Assembly: GCA_030263275.1 (NCBI GenBank)
Contig: SZOR01000052.1
Coordinates: forward strand, 1 to 27,914
DNA: 27,914 nucleotides
DNA from: DSNY01 sp016861185
GTDB taxonomy: Bacteria; Pseudomonadota; Gammaproteobacteria; Burkholderiales; Burkholderiaceae_F
Reading direction: 5' to 3'
In this document: one piece after another, positions 1 to 7,667 of the stretch
Layout of the letters: every line of letters starts with the position of its first letter
Numbering within the stretch: the stretch's first letter is position 1
Notes under the pieces: generated by a model
The model's input: only the letters and a program-made list of their open reading frames with translations
Told to the model about the DNA's origin: nothing
Database searches by the model: none
Translations under genes and position numbers: made by a program

Positions 1-387
1 GGTCGGCTCCAGCGCCGCGATGATCTCGACCAGCTTGTCCGGGTCGCGCTCGGCGATCTCGATGTCGAACACGTCGATGCCGGCGAACTTCTTGAACAGG
101 CAGCCTTTGCCTTCCATCACCGGCTTGCCCGCGAGCGGGCCGATGTTGCCGAGCCCGAGCACCGCGGTGCCGTTGGTGACGACCGCGACCAGGTTGCCGC
201 GCGCGGTCAGCGTGTAGGCCTCGCCGGGATCGCGCGCGATCTCGTTGCAGGCTTCGGCCACGCCGGGCGAATAAGCGAGCGCCAGGTCGCGCTGCGTGAC
301 CATCGCCTTCGTCGGAACGACCGAGATCTTTCCGGGCGTGGGCTGGCGGTGATACTCGAGCGCCGCTTCGCGCAGGTTTTCCGACAT
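1..387 (-). CDS. maeB: NADP-dependent malic enzyme, N-terminal part (cut by window edge)
   Basis: Oxidative decarboxylation of malate to pyruvate in the cytoplasm. The 129 visible codons start at 387 with ATG, preceded by a GGGAGG ribosome site. The N-terminus reads MSENLREAALEYHRQP and goes on through the malic-enzyme signatures YSPGVA (near residue 40) and TNGTAVLGLGNIG (residues about 74-86), followed by GKPVMEGKG and FDIEIAERDPDK. These match the short bacterial MaeB-type malic enzymes, which often carry a C-terminal phosphotransacetylase-like domain; that part is outside the window and cannot be checked. The gene lies 70 bp downstream of the thioredoxin-like gene on the same strand, so it may or may not share its transcript. 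Family assignment is secure; cofactor preference is inferred. Confidence 0.93.
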   Translation of the reverse strand, partial: MSENLREAALEYHRQPTPGKISVVPTKAMVTQRDLALAYSPGVAEACNEIARDPGEAYTLTARGNLVAVVTNGTAVLGLGNIGPLAGKPVMEGKGCLFKKFAGIDVFDIEIAERDPDKLVEIIAALEPT

Positions 388-457
388 GGCGCCTCCCGCG
401 ATCGATTTGTGTCGTCGAGAGATTACGCCGCTGCCCGGCGGCAGGGCGATGCGACCC

Positions 458-2017
458 TCAGCTGCCTGCCGCCGCCTTCGCGCGCAGCACGCCTTCGCAG
501 GTCGCGCGTTCGGGCGTTGGCGCGGGCAGCTTCGCGCAATGCTCGCCGAGCCGCCTGCGCAGCGCGGCCAGCACGACGTCCTGGCGGTTCGACTCGGCCC
601 AGCCGACGACGCGGCCGCCCATGCGCTCGAGCGTGGCGCGATTGCGCTCGTGGAAGGTCGCGGGCACCGGCTCGAGCTCGCCGATCACACTGCGTGCGGC
701 GGCCTCGATGCGGGCGGCGTCGTCGGGCGCCAGCTCGATCAGCGCGTTGACGTAGGACGCGCCCCATTGCAGCCGCGTGGCCGGGCCCTTCGAGGCCGCG
801 TAGGCCTGCTCGTACCAGCCGAGCGCGGCCGCCTTGTCGCCGCGCTTCTTCGCGTTGCTCGCCAGGCCCGACATGAAGTAGTAGGGCGAATGCGAGCGCG
901 CCAGTTCGCGCTTGAGCATCGCGTCGGATTCGTCGAGCAGGCCCGCTTCGCGCAGCGTGTAGGCGGCGGCGCTGATCACGGCCTGGCGCTCATAGCGGTC
1001 GGTCGTCTCGCGGTCGGCGCGTTCGGCGGCCGCGCGCACGTCGGCGACGAGCCGCGCCGGCAGCGGCGCGTCCTTCGGCGCATCGAGCCGCGCCAGCGCC
1101 ACGCGCGCCAGCGCCGCCGACACGCGGTCGGCCTTCGACAGGCTCGCATCGTCGCCGAAGCGCACGAGCAGCCGATCCCATTCGGCGACCAGCGCCTTGC
1201 GCTCGGCGCTGCCGGCCGCGGTGACGTAACCGGCGATGTCGCCGGCCGCATCGGTCAGCACCGAGAAGTTCTCGCGCGCGAGCTTCGCGTCGGTGAGCAC
1301 CGCCCGGACCTGCGGGTACGCGGCGGCGGGCGCGGCGCGCTTGTCCTGCGCGCTCGCCGCCGCGGCGATCGCTTTCAGCGTGAGCCGCGCGCGCGCATCG
1401 GCGACCGCATGCGGGCAGCGCTGCGCCAGAAGCGCGAGCGTCTCGGCGACCTGCGCCTTCGGCACCGCGGCCTCGTGGTCGGTTTCCCACGAGTAGTACG
1501 CGAGCAGCCGCCAGTCGGCGGGCGTCAACGCGGGGTTCTCGGACAACGCGGCGGCGAGCAGCGTCTTCACGGGCCGCGTCGCGTTCATGCCGAGGGTCAG
1601 CACGCGCATGTACTGCTGCGCGTCGACCTCGCCGGGCAGCCGCGTGACTTCGATGCCGTCCGGGCGGAACAGCACCATGGTCGGATAGCCGCTGACCTTG
1701 AAGCGGCTGGCAAGCATCTGCGCCGAAGGCGAATCGCCGTCGATGTACACCGGAACGAACACGCGCGAGCGCTCGATGAAGTCGCGCCGGTTGAAGATCG
1801 TCGCCTTGACCTGGTTGCACGGCGGGCACCATTCGGCGCCCCAGTACAGGAACAGCGGCCGTCGCTCGCGCCTGGCGCGCGCGAACGCCGAATCGACGTC
1901 GCCCGCGTGCCAGGCGATGTCCTGTCCGCTCGCCTTCGTGCCCTTGGCGGCGGTCGCGGCATGCGCCGCGGGGACGCCGAGAAGCAGGACCGTCACCGCG
2001 ATGAGCCAAGGCTTCAT
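458..2017 (-). CDS. exported thioredoxin-fold protein with long C-terminal helical domain
   Basis: A 519-residue protein. ATG at 2017 is preceded by a good GGAGG ribosome site about 7 bases upstream, which decides the start. Residues 1-20 form a signal peptide ending in AHA. A thioredoxin-like domain follows, with the redox motif WCPPC (Cys64, Cys67) and, further on, SGYPTMVLF, which supplies the cis-proline of the fold. The remaining 350 residues are alanine- and arginine-rich, predicted helical, and look TPR-like near the end (KAAALGWYEQAYAASKG). A periplasmic disulfide reductase or isomerase role is inferred from fold plus signal peptide; the substrate is unknown. It sits 20 bp downstream of the BLUF gene on the same strand, so co-transcription with BLUF and folE is likely. 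Confidence 0.85.
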   Translation of the reverse strand: MKPWLIAVTVLLLGVPAAHAATAAKGTKASGQDIAWHAGDVDSAFARARRERRPLFLYWGAEWCPPCNQVKATIFNRRDFIERSRVFVPVYIDGDSPSAQMLASRFKVSGYPTMVLFRPDGIEVTRLPGEVDAQQYMRVLTLGMNATRPVKTLLAAALSENPALTPADWRLLAYYSWETDHEAAVPKAQVAETLALLAQRCPHAVADARARLTLKAIAAAASAQDKRAAPAAAYPQVRAVLTDAKLARENFSVLTDAAGDIAGYVTAAGSAERKALVAEWDRLLVRFGDDASLSKADRVSAALARVALARLDAPKDAPLPARLVADVRAAAERADRETTDRYERQAVISAAAYTLREAGLLDESDAMLKRELARSHSPYYFMSGLASNAKKRGDKAAALGWYEQAYAASKGPATRLQWGASYVNALIELAPDDAARIEAAARSVIGELEPVPATFHERNRATLERMGGRVVGWAESNRQDVVLAALRRRLGEHCAKLPAPTPERATCEGVLRAKAAAGS

Positions 2018-2037
2018 GCGACCTCCGGCGATCGGGT

Positions 2038-2466
2038 TCAACACGTACGCCCGACGATCGACGCGGTGGCGATCAGCTCCTCGAGCAGCGCCATCGCCGC
2101 GCGTCCTGAAGCGGCGTACGGGTCGAGCGCGGGCTTCTCCGAGTACTTCAGCAGCGTGGACGGATTCACCTTCGCGAGGTTGACCTGCCCCATCGTCCAG
2201 CCGGCGAAGCGCCGCTCGGACACCTCCTCGTAATGCAGCAGCACCACGTCGCGGTGGCGCTTGTCGCGCACGATCCTGTTGTAGAGCTGGTTGACCGCGT
2301 CGCGCCCGCCTTCGAGCACCTGCATGTAGACGTCGCCGCCGTGGCACAGGATCCCGGTGATACCCAGCTCCGGGTTGTGCTTGCGCGACTGCGCGAGGAT
2401 CGATTCGATCACCTCGTGCGTCACCGCGTCGGCGGTGCGGCTGGCGTACAGCAGGCGGACGAGCAT
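2038..2466 (-). CDS. BLUF-domain blue-light photoreceptor
   Basis: A 142-residue stand-alone BLUF (sensor of blue light using FAD) protein with almost nothing beyond the domain. The flavin-contact residues known from AppA, BlrB and Slr1694 are visible: Tyr7 in LLYAS, Asn31 in HNPELGITGIL, Gln49 in VYMQVLEG, and Trp90 and Met92 in GWTMGQV. All sit one residue earlier than in Slr1694. ATG at 2466 is the only sensible start because the domain begins at residue 2. About 45 C-terminal residues after the beta-sheet form the helical cap that transmits the signal in short BLUF proteins. There is no fused effector domain, so it must act through a partner. It lies 35 bp after folE and 20 bp before the thioredoxin-like gene. 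Confidence 0.93.
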   Translation of the reverse strand: MLVRLLYASRTADAVTHEVIESILAQSRKHNPELGITGILCHGGDVYMQVLEGGRDAVNQLYNRIVRDKRHRDVVLLHYEEVSERRFAGWTMGQVNLAKVNPSTLLKYSEKPALDPYAASGRAAMALLEELIATASIVGRTC

Positions 2467-2501
2467 GGCAGCGGCTTTCGAGTGTGGCGATCGAGCGGTG
2501 A

Positions 2502-3221
2502 TCAGGCGCCCTTTTGCAGCAGCGCCAGGAATTCGCGGCGCAGGCTCACGTCCTTCAGGAACACGCCGCGCATCACGCTGTTGACCATCTTGGAATCGGT
2601 GTCCTTGACGCCGCGCCACTGCATGCAGAAGTGATCGGCCTCCATCACCAGCGCAAGCCCGTCGGGCTGCATGCGCTCCTGCAGCAGGTCCGCGAGCCGC
2701 GCGACCGCCTCCTCCTGGATCTGCGGCCGGCTCATCACCCAGTCCGCGAGCCGCGCGTACTTCGACAGTCCGATCAGGTTCGAGTGTTCGTTGGGCATCA
2801 CGCCGATCCAGAGCTTGCCGATGATCGGACACAGATGGTGCGAGCAGGCGCTGCGCACCGTGATCGGTCCGACGATCATCAGCTCGTTCAGGTGCTCGAC
2901 GTTCGGGAACTCGGTGACCGGCGGCTCGGGGACGTAGCGGCCGCGGAAGACCTCGTTGACGTACATCTTCGCCACGCGGCGCGCGGTGTCCTGCGTGTTG
3001 TGGTCGCCTTCGGTGTCGATCACCAGGCTGTCGAGCACGCCGAGCAGCTTGCGCTCGACCTCGGCGCGCAGCAGCTCGAGCTCGCCCGGCTCGATGAAGC
3101 GCGCGATGTTGTCGTTGGCGTGGAAGCGCTCGCGCGCGCGCTGCAGGCGCTCGCGGATCTTCTGCGACACCGGCACGCCAAGGTCCTCGGCGGCGGCGCG
3201 CTTGCGGGTCGGATCGTCCAT
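2502..3221 (-). CDS. folE: GTP cyclohydrolase I (FolE type)
   Basis: Converts GTP to 7,8-dihydroneopterin triphosphate, the first step of tetrahydrofolate and pterin synthesis. Using ATG at 3221 the protein has 239 residues, close to family length (about 220). Zinc ligands are visible as Cys126 and His129 in ACSHHLCP and Cys199 in DHFCMQWRG; E. coli uses Cys110, His113 and Cys181. The family motif NTQDTARRV (residues 75-83) and the GPITV stretch are present. The residue after the first zinc Cys is Ser instead of the more usual Glu, so it belongs to a slightly divergent FolE branch. An in-frame upstream start at 3281 would add 20 low-complexity residues and is less likely. First gene of a run with BLUF and the thioredoxin-like gene. 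Confidence 0.93.
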   Translation of the reverse strand: MDDPTRKRAAAEDLGVPVSQKIRERLQRARERFHANDNIARFIEPGELELLRAEVERKLLGVLDSLVIDTEGDHNTQDTARRVAKMYVNEVFRGRYVPEPPVTEFPNVEHLNELMIVGPITVRSACSHHLCPIIGKLWIGVMPNEHSNLIGLSKYARLADWVMSRPQIQEEAVARLADLLQERMQPDGLALVMEADHFCMQWRGVKDTDSKMVNSVMRGVFLKDVSLRREFLALLQKGA

Positions 3222-3287
3222 GGCTGAATCGCCCGGCGGTGACAGTCCTGGATCGTAGCCCGAACCGGCGCCGGCGGACACCGTCGC

Positions 3288-3857
3288 CTACAGGAATCGG
3301 TACTCGAGCCGCAGCACGTGAAAGTTCACGCCCGGGTTCGGATGGCGGATGCCCGCGTTCGAATAGTGGACGAAGCGATAGCTCAGCTCGAACTCGTCGT
3401 GGTCGCCGAAGCTGCGCCCGACCGCGAGGTGATCGCTGAACTGGAAGTGCGTGCTGAAGCGCCGGTCGCGCGTCTCGTACAGATCCGACAACGTGTTCAG
3501 ACCGATGCCGAAGTCGAAGAACCAGCGCGCGATGCGCGCATCGCGCAGCCGCAGATAAGGCGTTAAGCCGACCACCGTGATCCGGCGGCGGTCGGCCGCG
3601 TTCGGCTGCGGGAAACGCCAATGCGCGACCGAGATCTCGCCGAAAGTCGCCAGGCCCGTCGTCGCGCGCGACCATAGCGGCGCGGCCGGCGCCGCAACCA
3701 GCGCAAGGCGCACGGTATCGGTGCCGTTGCCGTGGCCGGCTTCGGCCGCGACCCCGATGCGCCAGCGTGCGGGCCCGGCCGCCGATGCGGCGGATGCAAC
3801 GGCCAGCGCGGCCGCTGCGCACGCGAGCGCGGCCGCCCGCGGCGCCCGGTCGAGCAT
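3288..3857 (-). CDS. PagL-like outer-membrane lipid A 3-O-deacylase (acyloxyacyl hydrolase family)
   Basis: A 189-residue outer-membrane beta-barrel. A signal peptide covers residues 1-27 (alanine-rich, ending ASA). The C-terminus ends in the outer-membrane signature RLEYRFL with terminal aromatic and leucine. The PagL signature ELSYRFVHYSNAGIRHPNPG is present, with catalytic His164 and Ser166. In Pseudomonas aeruginosa PagL the third catalytic residue is Glu140, fourteen after the His; the equivalent here is Asn178, preceded by Val177, so no Glu is found there. Activity is therefore uncertain. PagL removes the 3-O-linked acyl chain from lipid A. ATG 3857 is chosen because it gives a clean signal peptide; GTG 3866 is an alternative three codons upstream. 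Its stop lies 66 bp upstream of folE's start, so the two could be linked. Confidence 0.82.
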   Translation of the reverse strand: MLDRAPRAAALACAAAALAVASAASAAGPARWRIGVAAEAGHGNGTDTVRLALVAAPAAPLWSRATTGLATFGEISVAHWRFPQPNAADRRRITVVGLTPYLRLRDARIARWFFDFGIGLNTLSDLYETRDRRFSTHFQFSDHLAVGRSFGDHDEFELSYRFVHYSNAGIRHPNPGVNFHVLRLEYRFL

Positions 3858-3946
3858 CGTCTTCACACCCCAAAAAATACGCGGTACCCGGCGGGCCGCG
3901 CAAATCAAAGGCTCGTGCGGCACTGCTCTGGCACACTGCGCGGCGC

Positions 3947-4942
3947 ATGAAGATCGCCGCCCGCATCGTCTTCGCCTGGCTGTGGGCGTGCGCGATGCAG
4001 GCGCACGCCGCGTCGTTTTCGTTCGCGCTGATCGGCGACGCGCCGTACGGCGCGGGCGAGGCCGCGTTCTTCGAGCGGTTGATCGACGAGATCAACGCCG
4101 ACCCGTCGGTCGGCCTCGTGCTGCACGCGGGCGACGTCAAGGGCGGGCGCGAACCCTGCGACGACGAACTGCTGCGCGCGCGCTACGCGCAGCTGCAGCG
4201 CCTGCGCGCGCCCGTCGTCTTCACGCCCGGCGACAACGACTGGACTGACTGCCATCGCCCCGCGGCGGGCGGTTTCGACCCGCTCGAACGGCTCGCCGCG
4301 CTGCGCGCGATCTTCTTTGCCGATCCGCGCCGCACGTCGGGCGGCGCGCCGCGCGCAGTCGAGCCGCAAAGCGCGCTGCCCGGCTTCGCGCCGTTCGTCG
4401 AGAACGTTCGCTTCGTGCACGCGGGTGTGGTGTTTGCCACGCTGCACGTGGTCGGCAGCAGCAACGGGCTCGAGCCCTGGCGCGGCATCGATCCGCGCGA
4501 CGGCCGGCGCACGCCGCGCGCGGACCGGGTCGAAGCGTTCGAGCGCAGGCAGGCGGCCAACCTCGCCTGGCTCGATGCCGCCTTCGCGCAGGCGCGATCG
4601 ATCGACGCGCCGGCGGTGGTGCTGCTGATGCACGCGAATCCGCGCTTCGACCTGCCGGCCGGCGATCCGCAGCGGGCCGGTTTCGACGCGCTGCTCGAGC
4701 GGCTCGCGCAGCGCGCGGCGGATTTCGGCCGGCCCGTGCTGCTCGCGCACGGCGACTTCCATCGCTTCGTCGTCGATCGCCCGCTCGACGTCGAAGGCGC
4801 CGCCCCCCGCGTGCCGAACCTCGTGCGCGTGCAGAGTTTCGGCAGTCCGTGGATCCGCTGGGTCAAGGTGACCGTCGACCCGAGCGCGCCGACGCCGTTC
4901 CGCTTCGAGGCCGTCGACGCGGACGGCATTCCCGCGCAGTGA
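3947..4942 (+). CDS. exported calcineurin-like metallophosphoesterase
   Basis: A 331-residue protein with a signal peptide (residues 1-21, ending QAHA) and the metallophosphoesterase metal-binding motifs in order: GDAPYG, HAGDVKGG, GDNDW, LLMHANPRF and HGDFHRF. These supply the Asp, Asn and His ligands of the two-metal site. The last motif is HGDFH where many relatives have GHxH. Exported members hydrolyse phosphate esters in the periplasm; substrate unknown. ATG 3947 is chosen because it starts a good signal peptide; upstream in-frame sequence overlaps the divergent pagL promoter region. It converges with the SoxX gene, leaving 16 bp between stops, and has no obvious operon partner. Confidence 0.85.
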   Translation: MKIAARIVFAWLWACAMQAHAASFSFALIGDAPYGAGEAAFFERLIDEINADPSVGLVLHAGDVKGGREPCDDELLRARYAQLQRLRAPVVFTPGDNDWTDCHRPAAGGFDPLERLAALRAIFFADPRRTSGGAPRAVEPQSALPGFAPFVENVRFVHAGVVFATLHVVGSSNGLEPWRGIDPRDGRRTPRADRVEAFERRQAANLAWLDAAFAQARSIDAPAVVLLMHANPRFDLPAGDPQRAGFDALLERLAQRAADFGRPVLLAHGDFHRFVVDRPLDVEGAAPRVPNLVRVQSFGSPWIRWVKVTVDPSAPTPFRFEAVDADGIPAQ

Positions 4943-4958
4943 GGGGGCCGGCCGCGCG

Positions 4959-5393
4959 CTACCGGTAACGCAGCGTCGCCAGGTAAGCGACAACGTCCTC
5001 GATTTCCTGCGCGGTCAGTATCGGTTTGCCCGCGTCTTCCTTGCCCGTTGCGGGGCGGGCGTCGGCGCGATGGAAGCTCGGCATCTCGACCTTGGGCATC
5101 ACCCGCGCGTAGTCGACGACCGACAGCCGCAGTTGCGCCGGCGTCAGGCGGGCGCCCACGCCGTCGAGCGCCGGGCCGCGGTCGCCGCCACCGGGCAGGT
5201 CCTTGATCGCGTGGCACTGCAGGCAGTTCGCCGCCTCCCGCTTGGCGATCAGCGCGCGGCCGCGCGCCGCGTTGCCCGGCGTGTTGGTGAGCGCCTGCGG
5301 TATGCCGTCGCCCTCGACCCGGTAGTTGGCCACCTGTGCGTGTGCGGTGCCGGCCAACGCCAGCACCAAAGCGATCCCCAGCGCGCGTGTCAT
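4959..5393 (-). CDS. soxX: SoxX-type c-type monohaem cytochrome (orphan)
   Basis: A 144-residue periplasmic cytochrome c. Signal peptide residues 1-20 (ending AHAQ). The haem site is CLQCH (Cys57, Cys60, His61) and the likely axial Met is Met104 in EMPSFHRA. The C-terminal pattern GKPILTAQEIEDVVAYLATLR closely matches SoxX, the small subunit of the SoxAX thiosulfate-oxidising complex. No soxA, soxY, soxZ or soxB lies nearby, so it is an orphan here; a general class I cytochrome role is an alternative. The start is not certain: a GGAGG lies about 21 bases upstream of ATG 5393, further than usual, but an earlier start would place the signal peptide internally. Confidence 0.82.
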   Translation of the reverse strand: MTRALGIALVLALAGTAHAQVANYRVEGDGIPQALTNTPGNAARGRALIAKREAANCLQCHAIKDLPGGGDRGPALDGVGARLTPAQLRLSVVDYARVMPKVEMPSFHRADARPATGKEDAGKPILTAQEIEDVVAYLATLRYR

Positions 5394-5712
5394 CGTGTTC
5401 CGGGTCGGCGACCCGCCTCCTTTCGCGAGCTTGCGTGGCAGTGGGCCCTTCTTGCCGCACACTGTGCCCGAGCCGTCGCGGCGCGTGTTGGGCTAACTCA
5501 AGGTCCGCGTCCGGCCGGACGGCGCGCCGTCACCCGACCGCGGGAGGAGAATCGAACCGCGCACCGTGCTACCGTGGAAGCGCCGCTGCGGGAGCCGCCA
5601 CAGGTCGGCGACCGCTGAACTCGCGACCGCCGCGAGAGTCCGACGATTTCGGCGCGTCGCGCGACGCAAGGGCTCGCAGCGGGCTGCGATCGGGCTTGTG
5701 GGAGTAGCAGCG
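5394..5712. other. divergent intergenic region soxX / protease operon
   Basis: 319 bases without a convincing gene. It must carry the promoters of soxX (leftward) and of the HtrA-like operon (rightward), but no clear -35/-10 pair can be seen. A long open frame continues upstream of the protease start but gives an arginine-rich composition typical of a shadow frame. Nothing else is recognisable. Confidence 0.5.
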
Positions 5713-6615
5713 ATGAAGAGGGCAGCGCTATACAGCCGTTCGCGCGGCGCACGGGAGGCGGCACCCCCGGCCGACGCGGCGCCCGCGCAACCCGCCGCGC
5801 CCGCACGTCCTTCGCTGCTGCGCCGGCTCGCGGCGCGCAGAAACCTGCTGCTGCCGCTCGCCATCGGCGGGCTGATCGTCGCGCTCGTCTTCACCGCGAC
5901 CTCTTTGTTCAAACCGGCGCCGCGCCAGATCACGCAGCGCGACATCGACCGCGCGGTCCTGCACACGCTGAACACCAAGCCGCTGCCTTCGGCCGCCGCC
6001 AAGGCGTACGAAGCCGTACGCCGTTCGGTCGTGCTCGTGCGCGGCATCACGCCGGGCGAAAACGGCGAAGAAGACAGCGACGACGCGGTCGGCACCGGCG
6101 TGGTCATCGTCGAGTCGGGGATCATCCTGACCAATCTGCACGTCGTGCTGCAGGCCAAGGAGTTGCGCGTCGTCTTCGCCGACGGCTCGGAGTCCGAGGC
6201 GACCGTCGCCGGGCTGCGCCCCGAGCACGATCTCGCGGTGCTGCGCGCCAAAGCCGTTCCGGACGACCTGCAGCCCGCCACGCTCGGCTCCACGCAGGGG
6301 CTCGCGCCCGGCGATCAGGTGATCGCCGTCGGTTTTCCTTTCGGCATCGGCCCGTCGGTTTCGGCGGGCGTCATCTCGGGTCTGAAGCGCGAATTCCGCT
6401 CGCCTCAGGGCAAGCGCGTGCTGACGAACCTGATCCAGTTCGACGCCGCGGCCAACCCGGGCAACTCGGGCGGCCCGCTCGTGACGATGAGCGGCGAAGT
6501 CGTCGGCATCGTCACCGCGATCCTCAATCCGTCCGAGAGCCGCACCTTCATCGGCATCGGCTTCGCGGTGCCGATCGAAAACGCCGCCGCGGGCGTGGGC
6601 CTGCATCCGTTCTGA
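5713..6615 (+). CDS. membrane-anchored HtrA/DegP-like serine protease without PDZ domain
   Basis: A 300-residue trypsin-like protease of the S1C type. Residues 1-43 are cytoplasmic and Ala/Pro/Arg-rich, a membrane segment covers about 44-62, and the protease domain follows in the periplasm. The triad is visible: His143 (ILTNLHVV), Asp173 (EHDLAVL) and Ser252 (NPGNSGGPL). The protein ends straight after FAVPIENAAAGVGLHPF, exactly where a PDZ domain usually begins, so regulation by PDZ peptide binding is absent. Start ATG 5713 has GGGAG about 8 bases upstream; longer in-frame starts have no support. It is the first gene of an operon with moxR (32 bp gap), DUF58 and VWA genes, suggesting a role in cell-envelope quality control. 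Confidence 0.88.
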   Translation: MKRAALYSRSRGAREAAPPADAAPAQPAAPARPSLLRRLAARRNLLLPLAIGGLIVALVFTATSLFKPAPRQITQRDIDRAVLHTLNTKPLPSAAAKAYEAVRRSVVLVRGITPGENGEEDSDDAVGTGVVIVESGIILTNLHVVLQAKELRVVFADGSESEATVAGLRPEHDLAVLRAKAVPDDLQPATLGSTQGLAPGDQVIAVGFPFGIGPSVSAGVISGLKREFRSPQGKRVLTNLIQFDAAANPGNSGGPLVTMSGEVVGIVTAILNPSESRTFIGIGFAVPIENAAAGVGLHPF

Positions 6616-6647
6616 CCGCGCATTCGACCAACCGACCGGCCGCCACG

Positions 6648-7667
6648 ATGAACGACACGACACCGAGCAAGCACCACGTCGCTTCGACGATGGAGCGAAT
6701 CCTGTACGAAGTGAAGAAGGTCGTCGTCGGCCAGGATCACTTCCTCGAGTGCGTGCTGGTCGCCACGCTCGCGCAGGGGCACCTGCTGGTCGAAGGCGTT
6801 CCGGGACTCGCCAAGACGCTGACGGTCAAGACGCTCGCGCAGACGATCCGCGGCACCTTCCGCCGCATCCAGTTCACGCCGGACTTGGTGCCCGCGGACC
6901 TGGTCGGCACGCGCATCTACAACCAGAAGACCGGCGACTTCGCGACCTCGCTCGGTCCGGTGTTCACCAACCTGCTGCTCGCCGACGAGATCAACCGCGC
7001 GCCGGCCAAGGTGCAGAGCGCGCTGCTCGAGGTGATGCAGGAGCGGCAGGTCACGATCGCCGGCGAGACGCACCGCGTTCCCGAACCCTTCGTCGTGATG
7101 GCCACGCAGAACCCGATCGAAACCGAAGGCACCTATCCGCTGCCCGAGGCGCAGGTCGACCGCTTCATGATGAAGGTGCTGGTCGACTATCCGAGCGAAG
7201 ACGAGGAACGCGTGATCGTCGAGCGCGTGACCGGCGCGGCGGCCGCGGTCGCGGCGGTGGCGACGACCGATCAGCTCGCGGCGCTGCAGCGCGAATGCCG
7301 CACCGGCTACGTCGATCCGGCGCTGGTCGACTACGCGGTGCGTCTGGTCACCGCGACCCGCGCGCCGCACAAGTTCGGGCTCGCGGACCTGGCGCGTTAC
7401 ATCACCTTCGGCGCGAGCCCGCGCGCGACGATCCACCTGATCGAAGCGGCACGCGCGCTCGCGCTGCTGCGCGGGCGCGACTACGCGCTGCCGGAGGACG
7501 TCGTCGACCTCGCCGCCGACGTGCTGCGCCACCGGCTCGTGCTGTCGTACGAGGCGCTCGCCGACGGCCAGACGGCCGATGCGCTGATCGCGCAGATCAT
7601 GCGCAAGGTGCCGGTGCCGGACAAGCCGCTGCAAACGCACGCCGACCATGCCCGCGCACTCCAGTAG
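6648..7667 (+). CDS. MoxR-family AAA+ ATPase
   Basis: A 339-residue AAA_3 ATPase. Walker A GVPGLAKT is at residues 50-57, Walker B LLLADE at 109-114 followed by INRAPAKVQSALLEVMQE, and the sensor region MATQNPIETEGTYPLPEAQVDRFM is characteristic of the MoxR group. A lid domain follows. MoxR proteins act as chaperone-like ATPases with VWA-domain partners in assembly or metal insertion of other proteins; the two following genes (DUF58 and VWA) are the classic partners. Its 3' end overlaps the DUF58 gene by 20 bp, suggesting translational coupling. Confidence 0.95.
   Translation: MNDTTPSKHHVASTMERILYEVKKVVVGQDHFLECVLVATLAQGHLLVEGVPGLAKTLTVKTLAQTIRGTFRRIQFTPDLVPADLVGTRIYNQKTGDFATSLGPVFTNLLLADEINRAPAKVQSALLEVMQERQVTIAGETHRVPEPFVVMATQNPIETEGTYPLPEAQVDRFMMKVLVDYPSEDEERVIVERVTGAAAAVAAVATTDQLAALQRECRTGYVDPALVDYAVRLVTATRAPHKFGLADLARYITFGASPRATIHLIEAARALALLRGRDYALPEDVVDLAADVLRHRLVLSYEALADGQTADALIAQIMRKVPVPDKPLQTHADHARALQ

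Noticed and set aside
386..2233. Long plus-strand open frame across the thioredoxin-like gene
   Set aside because: Arg/His-rich shadow frame typical of high-GC antisense; the minus-strand protein has clear domains and a ribosome site.
5430..5465. In-frame CGKKGPLP upstream of soxX, resembling the LptM/YifL lipoprotein motif
   Set aside because: No signal peptide precedes it, and the SoxX signal peptide follows in the same frame; treated as chance.
5540..5565. GGTTCGATTCTCC on the minus strand, like a tRNA T-loop
   Set aside because: The flanking bases do not pair as a T-stem and no D-arm, anticodon arm or acceptor stem can be found.
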